Shown here piece after piece: positions 32,944 through 45,742 of a DNA stretch of 64,000 nt. This DNA is from Marsupella aquatica (taxonomy: Eukaryota > Marchantiophyta), in the NCBI GenBank assembly GCA_973895155.1, contig OZ316897.1, forward strand, positions 2,294,001 through 2,358,000, written 5' to 3'. Under the pieces are notes generated by a model, which saw only the letters and a list, made by a program, of their open reading frames with translations, was not told the DNA's origin and searched no databases. A program made the position numbers and the translations under genes. Within the stretch, counting starts at the first letter, position 1. Every line of letters begins with the position of its first letter.

Positions 32944-34850
32944 GATAGCTTTGCATCAACAATGGATAATTCTGGCTGATCTAATTGCCTTCATGACCCA
33001 GTCAATATTTCTGCCCACTCTGGTGGATGTATAGTTTTTGATTCACTGCTTTTCGAGCATTCCAATTTTCATGTCCTACAATTTTGCTGCCAGTTGAGGA
33101 CTATCATGTAGCGTAGATTTCCTTGTATGAAGATGTGGTTGTATTGTGCGAAACTGAGCCATCTGATTGGTGACAGTAAAAGGGTCATCGCTGGGATATT
33201 GTGCCATGCATATAAAAAAGCACGAGAGCCCAGTCTATTCATCTCTTCAATTATGGATCAGTTACCTACATTGAAAGTTGCAAGTCATAGTCAGAGATAA
33301 TGTACCATATCGCTTTGCAAGAAGTGCACAACAACGCAAATCAGGGTCCGTATGCACAGTGAAGGAAGCGAAACAATTATCTTGAGATGCTGCGTACTTG
33401 TTGAGTGAAAACTAAATCACCACATGACCCTCCATTGTATTACCGAAACAAAAGTAGACACTACATTCTTTCTCAATGCCATCACCAATATTACCTTCCC
33501 GTACATGGAGAGGGAAGGTCCGTGGATGCTAACGTTTGTGGCACTTTAACACAACTAAACTGGCCGAGGTGAGTTTGAGTATACCACATTTCACAAGCAA
33601 AAGTATACGTAAATCCATTACTATAGCAATGCTGAAACTAGAGTATAGCCCGGGATTCAACTTGAGCCCTGGCTCTTTGAAACTAGAGCACAGCATTTTT
33701 GCAAGGGGGAAAACTTGTGCCATCTGCTGGTCAAATGTAACCTCACATTGACTCCCTCCGTCTTGTTTCTTCACACATACAGTAAGTTCCATGCCTACAA
33801 CACAGAACTGCATGGATACATGTGAACCTCTTGTAAGAACTGCTTTCTTGCCATATTTGGTGTTGGAAAAACTAGTTCATTAAAAATGACTTCATCCTCT
33901 AAAATCCAGTTCCTAAAGTGGGAGCCCACTGGTGCAACTCCTCATTTAAAAAATTGACACATGTGAACCTATTGTAAGAACTTCTTTCTTGCCATATTTG
34001 GTGTTAGAAAAAGTAGTTAATTAAAAATGATTTACTCCTCTAAAATCCAGTTCCTAGAGTGGGAGCCCACTGGTGCAACTCCTCATTTCCAGTTTTTAGT
34101 CTTGAACTGAAATGGGGAAGAACAACACTAGTCTCTCCCCACCCCAATAGTGACATACATTCTCTGTAGGTTACCCATTTCAGGGTGAGCTCACACAAAT
34201 CTGACAGGACCCAACCAGGAGGGAGGGAGCATTAGAGCAAGGCAAGTGTACAACCAAGGGCCGAGTAGATAATCAGAAACATCCATCCATTATCTACAAA
34301 ACCCATCCACCCACACAAAAATACACTCCTGATTTCCAACCAACTGTTTGCACTTCAGATAGACCCAAGATTTTTGTCTAAAGGGTGCTAAATAGTGTGT
34401 AAACTACCAGAATGAAATATCCCATTAATTAGTCAAACATGTTTTTCACACACTCCAGGTGTCATTGAAAGAGCTTTCCAATGGTAGCAAGAAAGCAAAC
34501 ACACAATTGAATCTCAAGAATTTCTTCGTTAAGACGCTCCTTAACTTTCTTTCTCCTTTACACTTGTATAGCATGTGTCCATCCTCGTCACCGTGTCCAT
34601 CATGGCTCGATTTTCCACATCATAGAATCACCATGATGGACTACTTAATGATCCATTACTCTGCACATGACCGTCATGATCTACGGCGCTACTCTCCCCA
34701 CAGAAAAGGGGATCGACGTTGGCCGTTGGATGCCAAGTGTAGAGTTAATTACCCCGTAGGTTACCCCTGTAAGCAACCCACTGTTAAGCCTGCAGTCCTC
34801 CAGTGGGCTGGCTATGGAGGACGGTGACTTGAACTAAATCTGAGTTCTAA
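32944..34850. other. Intergenic between helicase and esterase genes
   Basis: The start is the helicase 3' end. A direct duplication lies at about 33818-33948 and 33959-34088 (about 130 bp, about 90% alike, 141-bp offset), sharing 'CTTTCTTGCCATATTTGGTG' and 'TGGGAGCCCACTGGTGCAAC'. The remainder up to 34850 is the upstream region of the next gene. No other gene is supported. Confidence 0.6.
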
Positions 34851-34882
34851 GAGAGAGAGAGAGAGAGGGAGAGAGAGAGAGA
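34851..34882 (+). repeat. GA microsatellite just upstream of the start codon
   Basis: A nearly pure (GA)n run of about 32 bases, with one GGG interruption, ends four bases before the ATG at 34887, so it is probably in the 5' leader. GA runs near plant promoters can bind BPC/GAGA-type factors; whether this one does is unknown. Confidence 0.8.
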
Positions 34883-34886
34883 AACA

Positions 34887-37800
34887 ATGGCATCAGCGGT
34901 GCAGCCAGTCTGCCATGGTTGCAGAACAGGAGGATCAGTTGTTGCACTCACTCACGAACGAACATTCGCATCATCATCAATTTCATTTTCTTCTCAGCCA
35001 GTTTGCATTTGCAATAGGTGCGTAGCAGGAGGAGGAGGAGGAGGAGGATCAGTCGTTTCGCTTGTCAAGGCCCAGGAGCGATTCTCATCACCATCGCCGT
35101 CGTCAATTTCGTTTACTTCTCAATTGTGCAGCACCAGCGGCTCTGTGAGTGGCTCAAAGGCGTCCGCTCGTGCTTCAGGTGCTGCTGGATTTCGGTTCGG
35201 ATGTATGAGTAGTTTCCATGGCGGGTTCAAGGTTTCAGCTCGCGCTTCATCCTCATCGTCGGAGGAGGATCGGTCCGGACGACAGTCGATTCGGGTCAAT
35301 TCATCGAAAAATGGCGCGGCCAATGCAATTTCCAACAGTAATGGAGCAGCGGCGACGGACTTGGACACGAGGATAGATGAGGAGACGAGAAAGGAATTTG
35401 CTCAATTGTGCAGCACCAGCGGCTCTGTGAGTGGCTCAAAGGCGTCCGCTCGTGCTTCAGGTGCTGCTGGATTTCGGTTCGGATGTATGAGTAGTTTCCA
35501 TGGCGGGTTCAAGGTTTCAGCTCGCGCTTCATCCTCATCGTCGGAGGAGGATCGGTCCGGACGACAGTCGATTCGGGTCAATTCATCGAAAAATGGCGCG
35601 GCCAATGCAATTTCCAACAGTAATGGAGCAGCGGCGACGGACTTGGACACGAGGATAGATGAGGAGACGAGAAAGGAATTTGCTCACGAAGGTGAAGCAG
35701 AACGAAGACAGGGGACGACGACGATTAGTGATGAGGACGATTTGTTACAACTCACGGGTGCGCCTTCCTGTTCGATGCCAAATTCGGAAATGACCGGAAA
35801 CACTGTGACTCTGTTTAATCCCTTAAGCTGGTTGCCGGATTCCGTGCGGGGCACCAACGAGGAGCGGAGACCTCTTCTGCTGTACGCTCCGGGAATGGAT
35901 GGCACAGGCCAAGGGATACGCTCGCAGCTGGGCTACTTCTGTGAAGCCGGGTACGTACTTATTTACGGTGACACTCCTGTACCTCAATTAATTCGTTGTA
36001 GAAATGGTCTGGCCTAGATTGGACTGAATTCCTTCAACAATCTGAATTCTTATCGGATCCATAAGTCGTGCAGACTCGGCCAAATTAATATTTCGTGTAA
36101 GGATTCTTAATTCAAACGGAGACTCCCTGTCAGCCTTTCATTCCGTCATCGAAAGTCTTAAGACAATTCTTCCGTGTGGTAGTGGTGGAAGATATAGAGG
36201 TGAGGAAGCTCTTAATAATTTCCATAGGGGTTTTTCTATCAGATTGATAGGAAACACTTAGAAGCCGGAAGTGGAGCATTTCAGTGACCCCTTTTGCTGT
36301 TGAGCTTATCACGGTTTGTTGTTCGCCTTCCATTTATAATGCCCCTTTCCGATCATTCATGTAGAAGTTCCAGAGTAATATCTTCTGTGTAGTACAATTG
36401 TTGGTTTGTCGAAAAGACTTATGTTTTGAAGCTTATTCTGAGGTACGTTAAGCTAGTCACAGGGAACTCTAATGCGCATGGAAATGTAGGTCGGAACATT
36501 GTGAGCATCGTGCAAATTTCTTTGTTGAAGCTTATTTTGAAGCACTGAACATGGTAATAAGCAAGTCCCCTGAACAACAGTATTGTCCTTAGGCGAATGT
36601 TACAGGGAATGTTGAGCGTTACACAGGGGTGCAGTATTGTAAAGACTCCGTCTGTAAACACGTTTCGAGTGGTTGAATTGGTGCCACTCGAAGTTGAATT
36701 GTAGAAAATTTACTCACTCGGGTGTCGGGATTTCTCTTGATTGTATTTCCTGATGGTTCAGGAGCTCGTACCGACACCATAAATGCTCTAGAAGCCGGAT
36801 TTTTGGTGATTCTCCAAAGCATTGAACCCTTCGACTTCGTTGCGAAGCGGATTCTGGATGTTTGACTGTCTTCCAGTGGATTGACATTTGTCCAAAGAAT
36901 AGCTTGAAACTTTGAGTTCTCCAACTTTCTGAAGATCCATTTTCGTCAAGATGCTGGTTATTATGGTTGGCATTTGTCCATCAATTATCATCAAGAGATG
37001 TTTAGAGATAACCTCAAACCGGAGACTAATTGCGGAAGAGGCGATCCGTAGAGCAAAAAACTGCAAACCCTTCAGTAAAATGACAACCAGAGAAAGATTC
37101 CGAAAGCCGATGCTGTCGGAAGGACCATCTCGAAATAAGCATCGAGGAAAATACAAGAGATGCGTCTGGAAAGCACAACGCAAAAGTGCTTTGAAGCTCT
37201 TCGCTTCTTGACATTGATAAAGCTAAATGATGTTCCAATTGCCTTATGTCATCTGGAGGATTGCACTCTTGTCACGTTTACCGTATCTGTCAAGTATAGC
37301 ATGCTTAATTGACGAAGAGATCCTGGGAGTAAGGCGGGAAGATCAAATCTTCGTTATGGCAAGGTGCATGCACAATTGACGTAAGATTGTTCGTGGATGC
37401 GCAGGTATGATATTCGATGTATATATATCCCAACTAGCGATCGGTCATCTTGGCAAGAATTGGTAAATGCCGTTCTCCCGTTATTAAGGGAGGAGGTCCG
37501 AGGAATAAACGGCGAGAATCGGCACCTTACGATTTTTGGAGAATCGTTTAGCGGAGGTTTGGCAATGCGCCTGGCTATAGCTGCTCCATCCTTAGTGACA
37601 CGACTTGTATTGGTAGGCTGTTGCCCAATGTCTTTCGTCAAAGATTGTCTGTTTATTACACGTTGGTCCTTAAAAGGGTTGATATCAATGTCCAAAGATT
37701 GCTTACAAGGCCAATCTTTATTTGCCTGTTATTCTCTACAGTGGAGTGATATTTATATAGGAGCTGATGCGTAGATGGTCTATGTCTTTGAAGTACGAGA

Positions 37801-40800
37801 ACCACTTATAATCATTACAAGCTGAAGTATGGGGATTGTTTTACGTGCTTATGATTTGCTGGCCTTTTGGGCATAATGTCACGTTGGTGTTGTAGTTTCC
37901 TTTGCATATTGACCCATTGCTCGTGCGTTGTAAACTTCATAGACGGCGCTCAGGATCTCAAAATATGCTGGGTGGTATTTCGTTGCAGTTGAATCCAGCT
38001 ACAAATTTTCCACGAAATAATTTTCTGGGAAGCTTGGCTGCGCGGACGGGACTGCTCTCAGTTTTTCCTGAAGGGTTTTATCAGATTGCTCAGGTGAGTG
38101 TTGTGCTTAATTCTCTTACGCTTTTAGGATCTCATAACCTTCAGGAATTTGTTTGCAGACACTGTGAAACTGAACTCTATTTGCAGGACATACTTCTTCC
38201 TTTGCTGGTGAAGCGCAATCGTGTCTCTACAGCAGGCACCGAGGACTTCCTTTCTCCTATTGACTTCGTGCCGGCAGCATGTACTGCCTGGCGTTTGTCC
38301 ATGCTGAATGACACCTCAGGACTTGAGGACGAGGATTTGAGTTCAATTACCATGCCGACTCTTCTGGTTCGTTTCTTCTTTCTCCTTGGCTGTGCAAAGT
38401 TTTATTGCCGAAAGCTTGTTTTTTGCTGGAAAGCTTGGGATGACATGTTCCTGTGATGGAATTACATCACTCGGGAGGAGAAAAACCTGGGGCGAAAGAT
38501 TTTGTGGATATTCTCATTTCTGACCTGTATCGGATGTCAGTAGTTCTTGTAAAGTCGATGACCTACGGCTAGCAATAATTCTTACGTTATTATTATTTTT
38601 TGACGCCCAGGTCGTGTCAGCCAAAGACAGGATCCTACCGTCAGTAGCAGAAGGTGCACGATTGATGCGCCTGCTACCGAATGCCAAGCGTGCAGTTCTT
38701 CCTGAGAGGTATTCTCTCATGACATGCAGACTAGTGAACACGGTTGTATACCTCCCTTTGTCTAATGTTTTATGACTTTGTAGAAGTAAAGCATGTACTT
38801 ATTTCTTCGAGGAGTTTTGAGTCCCCTTTACTGTGTGTACGAGTGGAAGTGGAATCAGGCATAGATAAGCGAGGGTTGCACCCCAAGATTAGCTAAACAC
38901 ATAAGACAGACCTGAGTACAATTAAAAATATCCAAGATTGGACCAAGGGTGGTAGACGAGATAAAAACGCTGGATATTACAAAAGCAGGGCATGGCCACT
39001 GCTGTCGAACGAATATAGCTGAGAACTGAATTTCTTGTTTCATGACCGGTACTTGCAGTGGGCATACAGCCCTATTTGAAGATTCGATAAATATGGTGGA
39101 GATCATGTTTGCCTATGGCTTTCCTCATCCATCTCACTCGTCATTCTCGTCGCCTTTATATTCTTCAAACGGGGCGCCCCCAAGTCTTGTGTCAAAGAGA
39201 GAGGAAGCAGTTTCAGATGAAGTGATGGACGAGATGGGGCTTATCTTGGAGCCCTGGAGGGTAAAGTCCCTCTTTTTGCTCACATGTCTGGTCTATTCTA
39301 TGCTCCATTCTTAGCCGGAGGCTCACCATGCAGTCCATCTGCTACAAATGTGTTCAGCTGTATATTTGCGAGGCACTGTGGGAGCCTTGTTTGGGGAGCC
39401 CAACTGCGGTCCTGTTTTGAATTCTGCTGATTGCGCTTGGGTTCCTGCAGATATTAACATCACCTCTCATAAGTGGGACAGAAAATCTTCCACATCCATC
39501 ATCTGAGGTTGACTACTTGAAGTTGCTCGACGCCCTTTTACTTATGTCTCATGTTTTCTCAAACTTTGACTTTTTATCACATTTGCAGTCTTAGGTGATA
39601 TTGTCTCCTATTTCCAGTATGGGTATGAAGAGTGGGCGATGGATTTGCAGTAGCTTGAATCAATGTGGATGTTTATGTCGAGTTCCTACCTTCAAGCTTG
39701 GCTTGGAAGAATTTCGACTTCGAATCGTTGGTTGGATACAGATGGAAGGCTTCTGCTTGGCTTAACAGAAAGTGTCACTAGCTAAAAATGATGATAGAAC
39801 AATTGTGCACGGTATCGTATTCTTGAGCTAAATTGGATGTGGACTTTTCTATTGAACGTCTCGTGATTATAGCCCAGGCGGCCGTTACTATTTGTGGGAA
39901 ACCACACAATCTTTGGCGCTTATGACTCTCCACTTCTCGTCCATGAGGTGTGTTGAACAATTGCCTGTGATCTGATGTGTCGTTAACTGGTTCGAAGTCA
40001 TGATGTGGTTAGAGGCTTTATTCGATATTTAATAATACAGAACTACTGCTGGCGAAATATTTTTGAATGGACAATCTTGTTTTCATTGATGTAAGTTTTT
40101 CACATAACATCCCTACAGCTCTACATTCGAGGTTTTCTTTGTCGAGGATTGGCGCACCCAGGACACTGGATTACTGGCGCTGGGAAAATATTTGAGAGGT
40201 GAGTGAGTTGGTTCTTAGACTGGCCAGCTAGGCTTTTAAGGCATCCAAGCATGTCACCTTCTGTAATAAAAATACAATGTTTGTTAATATGGCTCTCATT
40301 TACTTCATGTACCGGGGCACTTTTCGTAACACGAATAGTAAGTTTATCTTATTCCTGAATGCTCAAGCAAAATATGATTGGTGTGATACAGTTTACGTGG
40401 TCTGAGAGAAATGGATGTTCAGTCAGTTATAAGGACGACGGCGGTAAAAAATCTTTTCGTTTGTATGTAATGTTCTGATGCAGATATGGAAATGTGAAAG
40501 CTACGAAACTTTCGGCTTACAGACTTCTTAAGGTTTACAACACTTCTGTGTTTATCCTGGCTCTAGTTACATCAAATCACTTTGTCTCGAATTGAATGAT
40601 CTGGGAACATTATACTGGAGACCTCATTTGGTAGATGTTATGAGTGTATCGCTGATTTTCTTGGGTCAATATTTCTCTCGTTATACAGGAGGGAGAGAAT
40701 GTGTTGTTGTTCCCTGGAGGTGCGAGAGAAGTGTGCAAACGCAAAGTGAGTATTACGTGAACTCATTTTTACATCCATTCTGAATGTTTTACATTCCCAA

Positions 40801-42941
40801 GAGGACAGTAATCCGATGCTACATTCTGCTCATTTCTTCCCACACGACGTTGCAATCGAAAATCCTTGTCCGATGGAACAACTCAAGCTTAGTGCTATTA
40901 ACCTACTACGAATCTGATAGATGATGTGTTCGTCGCAGATTTTTTCGTGGTCATGTTGTTGGTCACGTTTCATCTTACATTTATGGAAACATGACTTTGC
41001 TCATAGATTACCTGCAAAACGCGATTGTGCAAGAGTTGAGCGGTTTGAAAATCTTCCCATTCATCTCATACTGTGTTGTGTAACTGCAAAAACTGAGTGA
41101 AGGGAGAAGATTACAAATTGCTGTGGAAGGAGACAGCCGACTTCGTGCGCATGGCTACTCGACACAAGGCAATCATAGTTCCCTTCGGTGCTCTTGGTGG
41201 TGACGATGCGTACGCAACCCTCTTTACTATACTACCCTGTTCTGCAGCATCTGCACCGATCTGAACCTTACATTTTAGTGTGATCGTGTTTACTTATCTT
41301 AAGACAATTCTTGGTGTCCTCCTTGTTACCTTGACGTTTCGCCTCTTTTTCTCTCGTTCGTGTGGGAGTTGACAGTGCTTTGAGTTTTGTAGTTCATGAT
41401 GGGACGCATTCTAAAGGCTAAGATTTTGATATACACATGCAGATTTGATATTCTTTACGATACAACTGAAGTAAGGGCTTCTCCAGTAGGGCCGCTTATT
41501 GAGGAAGCTTACAAGAGAGTGGGTATTGATCCAGACAACGTTTATCCGATCACCTCACTTCCTGGAACTAAAATTCCAAGGTATCGAATCCTTCACTGAG
41601 TCTTCGTTTTGTTTCCGTCCGAGGTGGCTCGTATGTTAACATGAAGTTACACACGAGGAGAGAAAGGTGAGGATTTCTTCGTGGGCTCTGTTTGCTAGCA
41701 CAGGTTGCAACGTGAGATGGGTCACGTGAGAGTAATGTATGACAAGTCAGACAATCTAGACAAAAGGGTGCAGTCACACATCCCAATTTCAGCCTCAACT
41801 GTTTGCAAGTTGAAGAAGATAGGTAAATGATAACTGCCCTTGGATTTTTTACATTCTGAAATTAGTATTTATCAGTTTCTTTCGTTGTCTCTGCAGCCCA
41901 TTCCCCATACCGTCAATTGAGCGGATTTATTTTCATTTTGCGGAACCTATCGATACCGTTGATTATGCCAAATATATCAATGATCGTGCTAAGGTACATC
42001 TTCGTTTGATCATCCTGACATTGAACTCAGCGTTTCTATTCTTGCTGGATTAAACTCCCGTGACGGAAAGGATGAGTGTTATGCGATAGACTGGAGAGAT
42101 AGGTGGGAGAAGACGTATGTGTAGGCGATTGTTTGTATTTTAGTATATCGTGTTGCGAGTTCAAGAACAATTTAAACGCTTGTGATTCTATGCTTACTCT
42201 GTAAATTGCTGACTTCGCTTTGCTGCTTTGACAAGCGTGGTTTCTTACATCTTGACTCTCGTTGCTACCTATGTCTATTTATGCAGGTGCAATCTATGTA
42301 CGGTAAGATGTACAGCCACATCATTTCTCCTTAAGTGGACATCGTTTTGTATGAGGATGCTATGCCAGCACACGGGGCCTTGTCAGAAATTAATGTCTTT
42401 ATGTGTTGACTGAGCACAATTAGCTAGCAATTATTAAAGCTATGGCTCAGGATTGGACATAGGAGCAACTTCTGCAAGCGATTGTGTTTCTCGCTCTTGA
42501 CTATCTAAGCATTTCATTTGAAGCGCGTTGAACTCAACCCTTGAATGCATGTGCTGGAGGTGTTGTGATGCAGAGACCGTGAAGCAAAGGGTAGAGGACA
42601 GTATTGAGCTGCTGAAAGTTATTCGTTCTGAGGATCCTGTTAGTGTCTTTGGCCTACCCTCTTACCTTCCTCCAAACCTCATTGGATTAAATTGTGCCTT
42701 GATTTTGAAGAGTACCTGACATCAATCAACATTCTGCGAATGCAGTCAGTGATGTCCTGAATTTGCTGACTAGCGCCCCTTGTAAGAATGTTGCTGTCAC
42801 TCATCGGATGTAAATTCTTTGTAATAACAGGAGAGGGAGCTGCCTGTAAGATTGTTGGCTAAATTGGGAAGACTGCTACCAGAGTTTCTTCCTCGGATGC
42901 CAACTAAACAAGTCAAATTTCCCAGCAAGGCTGAGCAATGA
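34887..42941 (+). CDS. Phytyl-ester-synthase-like esterase/acyltransferase, probably plastidial
   Basis: Exons: 34887-35950, 37405-37612, 37989-38093, 38187-38366, 38611-38708, 39059-39260, 39451-39507, 39618-39649 (tentative), 39878-39947, 40119-40198, 40484-40532, 40689-40745, 41103-41209, 41443-41580, 41897-41993, 42287-42302, 42574-42638 and 42831-42941. Phases agree and total 911 residues. The N-terminal half is an alpha/beta hydrolase: LLLYAPGMDGTGQG, nucleophile GESFSGG (Ser about 402), KDRILPS (Asp) and SGHTALFED (His). The C-terminal half is LPLAT/DGAT-like: RPLLFVGNHTIFGAYD, RGLAHPGHW, VLLFPGGARE, KGEDYKLLWKETADFVRMA and IVPFGALGGDD. This is the pattern of PES1/PES2, which make phytyl esters and triacylglycerol in plastids. 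The long Ser-rich N-terminus suits a transit peptide. It contains the 282-bp duplication described separately. Confidence 0.88.
35119..35682 (+). repeat. Perfect 282-bp tandem duplication inside exon 1
   Basis: Copies at 35119-35400 and 35401-35682 look identical base for base, with CTCA as microhomology at the junction. The length is exactly 94 codons, so the frame is kept and 94 residues of the Ser/Ala-rich N-terminal region are repeated. Identity implies a very recent event or an assembly artefact. Confidence 0.95.
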
Positions 42942-43663
42942 CTTAAGTTTCTGAACAAGCAGCATTGTTCTCCAACTCCTGTCAACAAGCACTTCCGTTC
43001 TTCTCCTTACTCGACTGAGCAATTGCAATAATGTGTGAGGAATGAGGAAAAAAGTGAAGAAATCCTGCTCGGGGAGTGAAACAGGTATCCTACGAAGCAC
43101 ATGTGAATAGCGAAAGAAAAATGGAGGTTACCAAGCAGTTTGCGTACGTTCCCCAGAAGAGTGTCACCCATTTGACTGCAGCTGGCTCAAAGTTGTGTTG
43201 ACAGGGAATCACAAAGAGAAACGAGACTTCGTTGCAAGCATTGTTCCCTGCAAGGATTACAGGGCTACTTTATTTACCCCTAACCAAAGGGTTATGGAAC
43301 CACCGCGGAGGGATAGACCTTCGGCTGGAGGGCAGAATGCTCAATATCATATTTCCTTCCTTGTGTTATAATAACTCTGCAAAGAGAAAGTTAGAAGCAA
43401 TTGCATTCTGAAACAAATGCTCTTACGGCATCAATTTGGAGCGGGATTTGGAGAAATTATAAGTTCCAACTGCGGAGAGTTTGGAGATCATGTGTGAGCT
43501 TTCCATATTGGCTGTTGTGTTTTCAAATAACTAGATTGATTGTGAGAGAGACTACATCAATTACTCCAAGAGGCATGTAAGACACCACTGATCTGAATTG
43601 GCATCTAACGTGACCTAGATCCCACGTGCCCATGCTCAAATTGCTATCACATGACGCTAGACA
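42942..43663. other. Convergent 3' intergenic region
   Basis: About 720 bp between the stop of the esterase gene (+) and the stop of the aspartyl protease (-); it should hold both 3' untranslated ends. No gene or repeat is recognised. Confidence 0.6.
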
Positions 43664-45160
43664 CTAAGCTGCACCGCAATCGGTCTTCGCAAATCCAATC
43701 CTGTTATCAACTCGATCGTATAACACGTGGAAGTTCCGTTGCTGAACGTTCCCGAGGGTGGAGCGTGTCCCCGTGGCATTCAGGACGGTTAAGCAAATAG
43801 TTTGATTATCAAAAGTAGATTGAACCCAAACGTTCTCCACGGCCAGGTCCCAACTAGTGCTATTGGCCAGCTTCAGGCTAATCTTCGGCATAGTGTTTTG
43901 ATAATCTGGTGCCGAGCTGACATTGTAGCATGATTCCAAACCAAAGAAATCGGAGGCCTGAGGTGGACTGACTCTCACCAACGTCGTGGGTAATGAGGCA
44001 TTTATCGCCGTATACAAGGGGTCGAAGGCTACGGGATTCAGACGTGTGTAAGTTGCACCCGAGTCGATGATCATCCCCCCGCTTCCCGATGTAGGATCAA
44101 TCGCGATATCTGTCGCATTGAATTTGACAGGGACTCCATTTACAGAAATTCCTTCTAAGCCAATGTAGTAGTACTCTTGGTAGACCAATCCTTTGTTGTT
44201 CAGGATAGGCGTGTACTGCAGTGTCAAGTCCGGCCGCATTGCATCTTTGCCAAACACGAGAGGGCTCGATTGGACGCTGGCCAGAGATCTGTCCACTAGG
44301 CAGTACGAGAATTTGTTTTCGAACACTCGGCCGAGCTGGGATGAGAGGGAGACAGGTCCTTGGGCCAGCCCTACGAGCCCATCACTCATATCATAGGCAC
44401 CGGAGTTCTTAGCAGCGGCATGCGAGCAACCGAACCAAAAGTCCGGCACTGTAATATTTTGGCCGCTCGTGCTCTCAAGGGTGATGGTCTCTGATGCGAA
44501 ACTCCCAGTAGTGGTAGATGTATCAGCGTAGTAGTAAGAATATTCGCAGCTTGGTGTGCATGTTGTGGCTGGTGATCCATCTCCAGGAAAGTTGAAAGAT
44601 GTACACCCTGAGGACGAGCAGGAGAGATTTTGGTAAGTGGATGAAAGATTTGGATCGAAGAAGGAATCTGCCTGGCTGAAGCAATTGTCGCACGGTTGGC
44701 ATTGCACCCAAGTGAGGTCACTACCAGTGTCTGCTACGGCAACAAAATTCTGGGGCGGTGTTCCGAGGGAGATGCTAATGAGGTACTCATAAGGGGCTCC
44801 GTCAGTTACGTTCACTTCCCAGCTGACGGGTCCGGCGGAGTTAGGCGCAGAATTAGATCCAGCAGATAGTCTGCCCGATAGTCTGGCCTTGCTTAAACCC
44901 CCATAGCGCTCACTAGATCTTCCACCATAAGCTTGCGAGTTCTCTGCGTGGGCGGAAGGTTTCCCGTGATATTGGCGAGAGAACGGATGCTCCCGGTGGT
45001 ACAGCTCCGCTCTTACGCTTCCAGAACCAACAGAGGTCCCTTTTGAAAATGGCGACTGCATTAACAACAAGATACTGGCGATGAATATCAGCTGAAAAAT
45101 GCGACCGGGTCTAAAAACTCGAAGTTGAAACTGATGTGACCCGCTTTCCATCGTCACCAT
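43664..45160 (-). CDS. Secreted aspartyl protease, nepenthesin-type (A1B), single exon
   Basis: 498 residues without introns. A hydrophobic segment (FQLIFIASILLLMQ, about residues 23-36) is a likely signal peptide or anchor, followed by a Ser/Tyr-rich prosegment. The mature part opens with EYLISISLGTPPQNF-like sequence, here YLISISLGTPPQNF. First catalytic motif is VADTGSDLTWVQC, followed by the Cys-rich nepenthesin insert (C..C..C with FFDPNLSSTY), and CEYSYYYADTSTTTGSFASE. The flap and middle part contain FGCSH and DGLVGLAQGPVSLSSQLG. The second catalytic motif is MIIDSGATYTRL. It closes with LGNVQQRNFHVLYDRVDNRIGFA. Length and order fit plant CND41/nepenthesin-like proteases of the apoplast or vacuole. 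Two ATGs, residues 1 and 4, are possible starts. No disruption. Confidence 0.92.
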   Translation of the reverse strand: MVTMESGSHQFQLRVFRPGRIFQLIFIASILLLMQSPFSKGTSVGSGSVRAELYHREHPFSRQYHGKPSAHAENSQAYGGRSSERYGGLSKARLSGRLSAGSNSAPNSAGPVSWEVNVTDGAPYEYLISISLGTPPQNFVAVADTGSDLTWVQCQPCDNCFSQADSFFDPNLSSTYQNLSCSSSGCTSFNFPGDGSPATTCTPSCEYSYYYADTSTTTGSFASETITLESTSGQNITVPDFWFGCSHAAAKNSGAYDMSDGLVGLAQGPVSLSSQLGRVFENKFSYCLVDRSLASVQSSPLVFGKDAMRPDLTLQYTPILNNKGLVYQEYYYIGLEGISVNGVPVKFNATDIAIDPTSGSGGMIIDSGATYTRLNPVAFDPLYTAINASLPTTLVRVSPPQASDFFGLESCYNVSSAPDYQNTMPKISLKLANSTSWDLAVENVWVQSTFDNQTICLTVLNATGTRSTLGNVQQRNFHVLYDRVDNRIGFAKTDCGAA

Positions 45161-45703
45161 GTTCCTCTCAATCTCACAAATAAAGCGTTTTGATTTGTCG
45201 AGGTGATCACCGAGTTTGACCGTTTACCTGTACACATAGAAACAATCTGGCTTCAGTTTCAACGAAGGAAATCCAAAACCATACATTCCGCAGACCTGAT
45301 TTTAGCTAGATTCGATCTCCCGATCATGCCGACAAGCAGAAATGATGGGAGCTGAGCAGAGCGTGCGACCAGTCCGCGCAGAACGCTTTGGAGAAGCGGA
45401 CAGAAGACTGAATTGCTGCTCACTTCAAAAGCTCACTCCAGAGTTGAACATTCTTCCAACATTGGTGTACTCTACTTCCCACTGGCCACGATAAGTTGGA
45501 ATTGGATGAGTTCGTCAGTGCTGTAATTTTCGTCTAGTTCCGATCTAGAATTTGTGTCACGAAGCAGATAAGCAGCTTCTTCAACCGGTCCACTTATAGG
45601 ATCTATTGTTTCATCAAGAATCCCCATCAAAGGACCCCTCGTTATACGCGAATTTCGTTTAGTGTAAGTATGCTGTGATCCTCAAACGCAAAATTTCGAG
45701 TAT

Positions 45704-45742
45704 ACTCCCCGTTCAGAACTCGAGTAGTTCTGAACGGGGAGT
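45704..45742. other. Perfect 17-bp hairpin with 5-base loop
   Basis: ACTCCCCGTTCAGAACT at 45704-45720 is exactly complementary to AGTTCTGAACGGGGAGT at 45726-45742, with loop CGAGT. It lies about 540 bp upstream of the aspartyl protease start. It could be cruciform, a transcript hairpin or a tiny foldback remnant. No U-run follows that would suggest a terminator. Confidence 0.8.

Noticed and set aside
33536-33813. Possible relation to the duplicated 'GATTGCTATAGTGAT' segment of the CACTA element
   Set aside because: Only a short core ('ACTATAGCAAT') matches; too little to claim a shared repeat.
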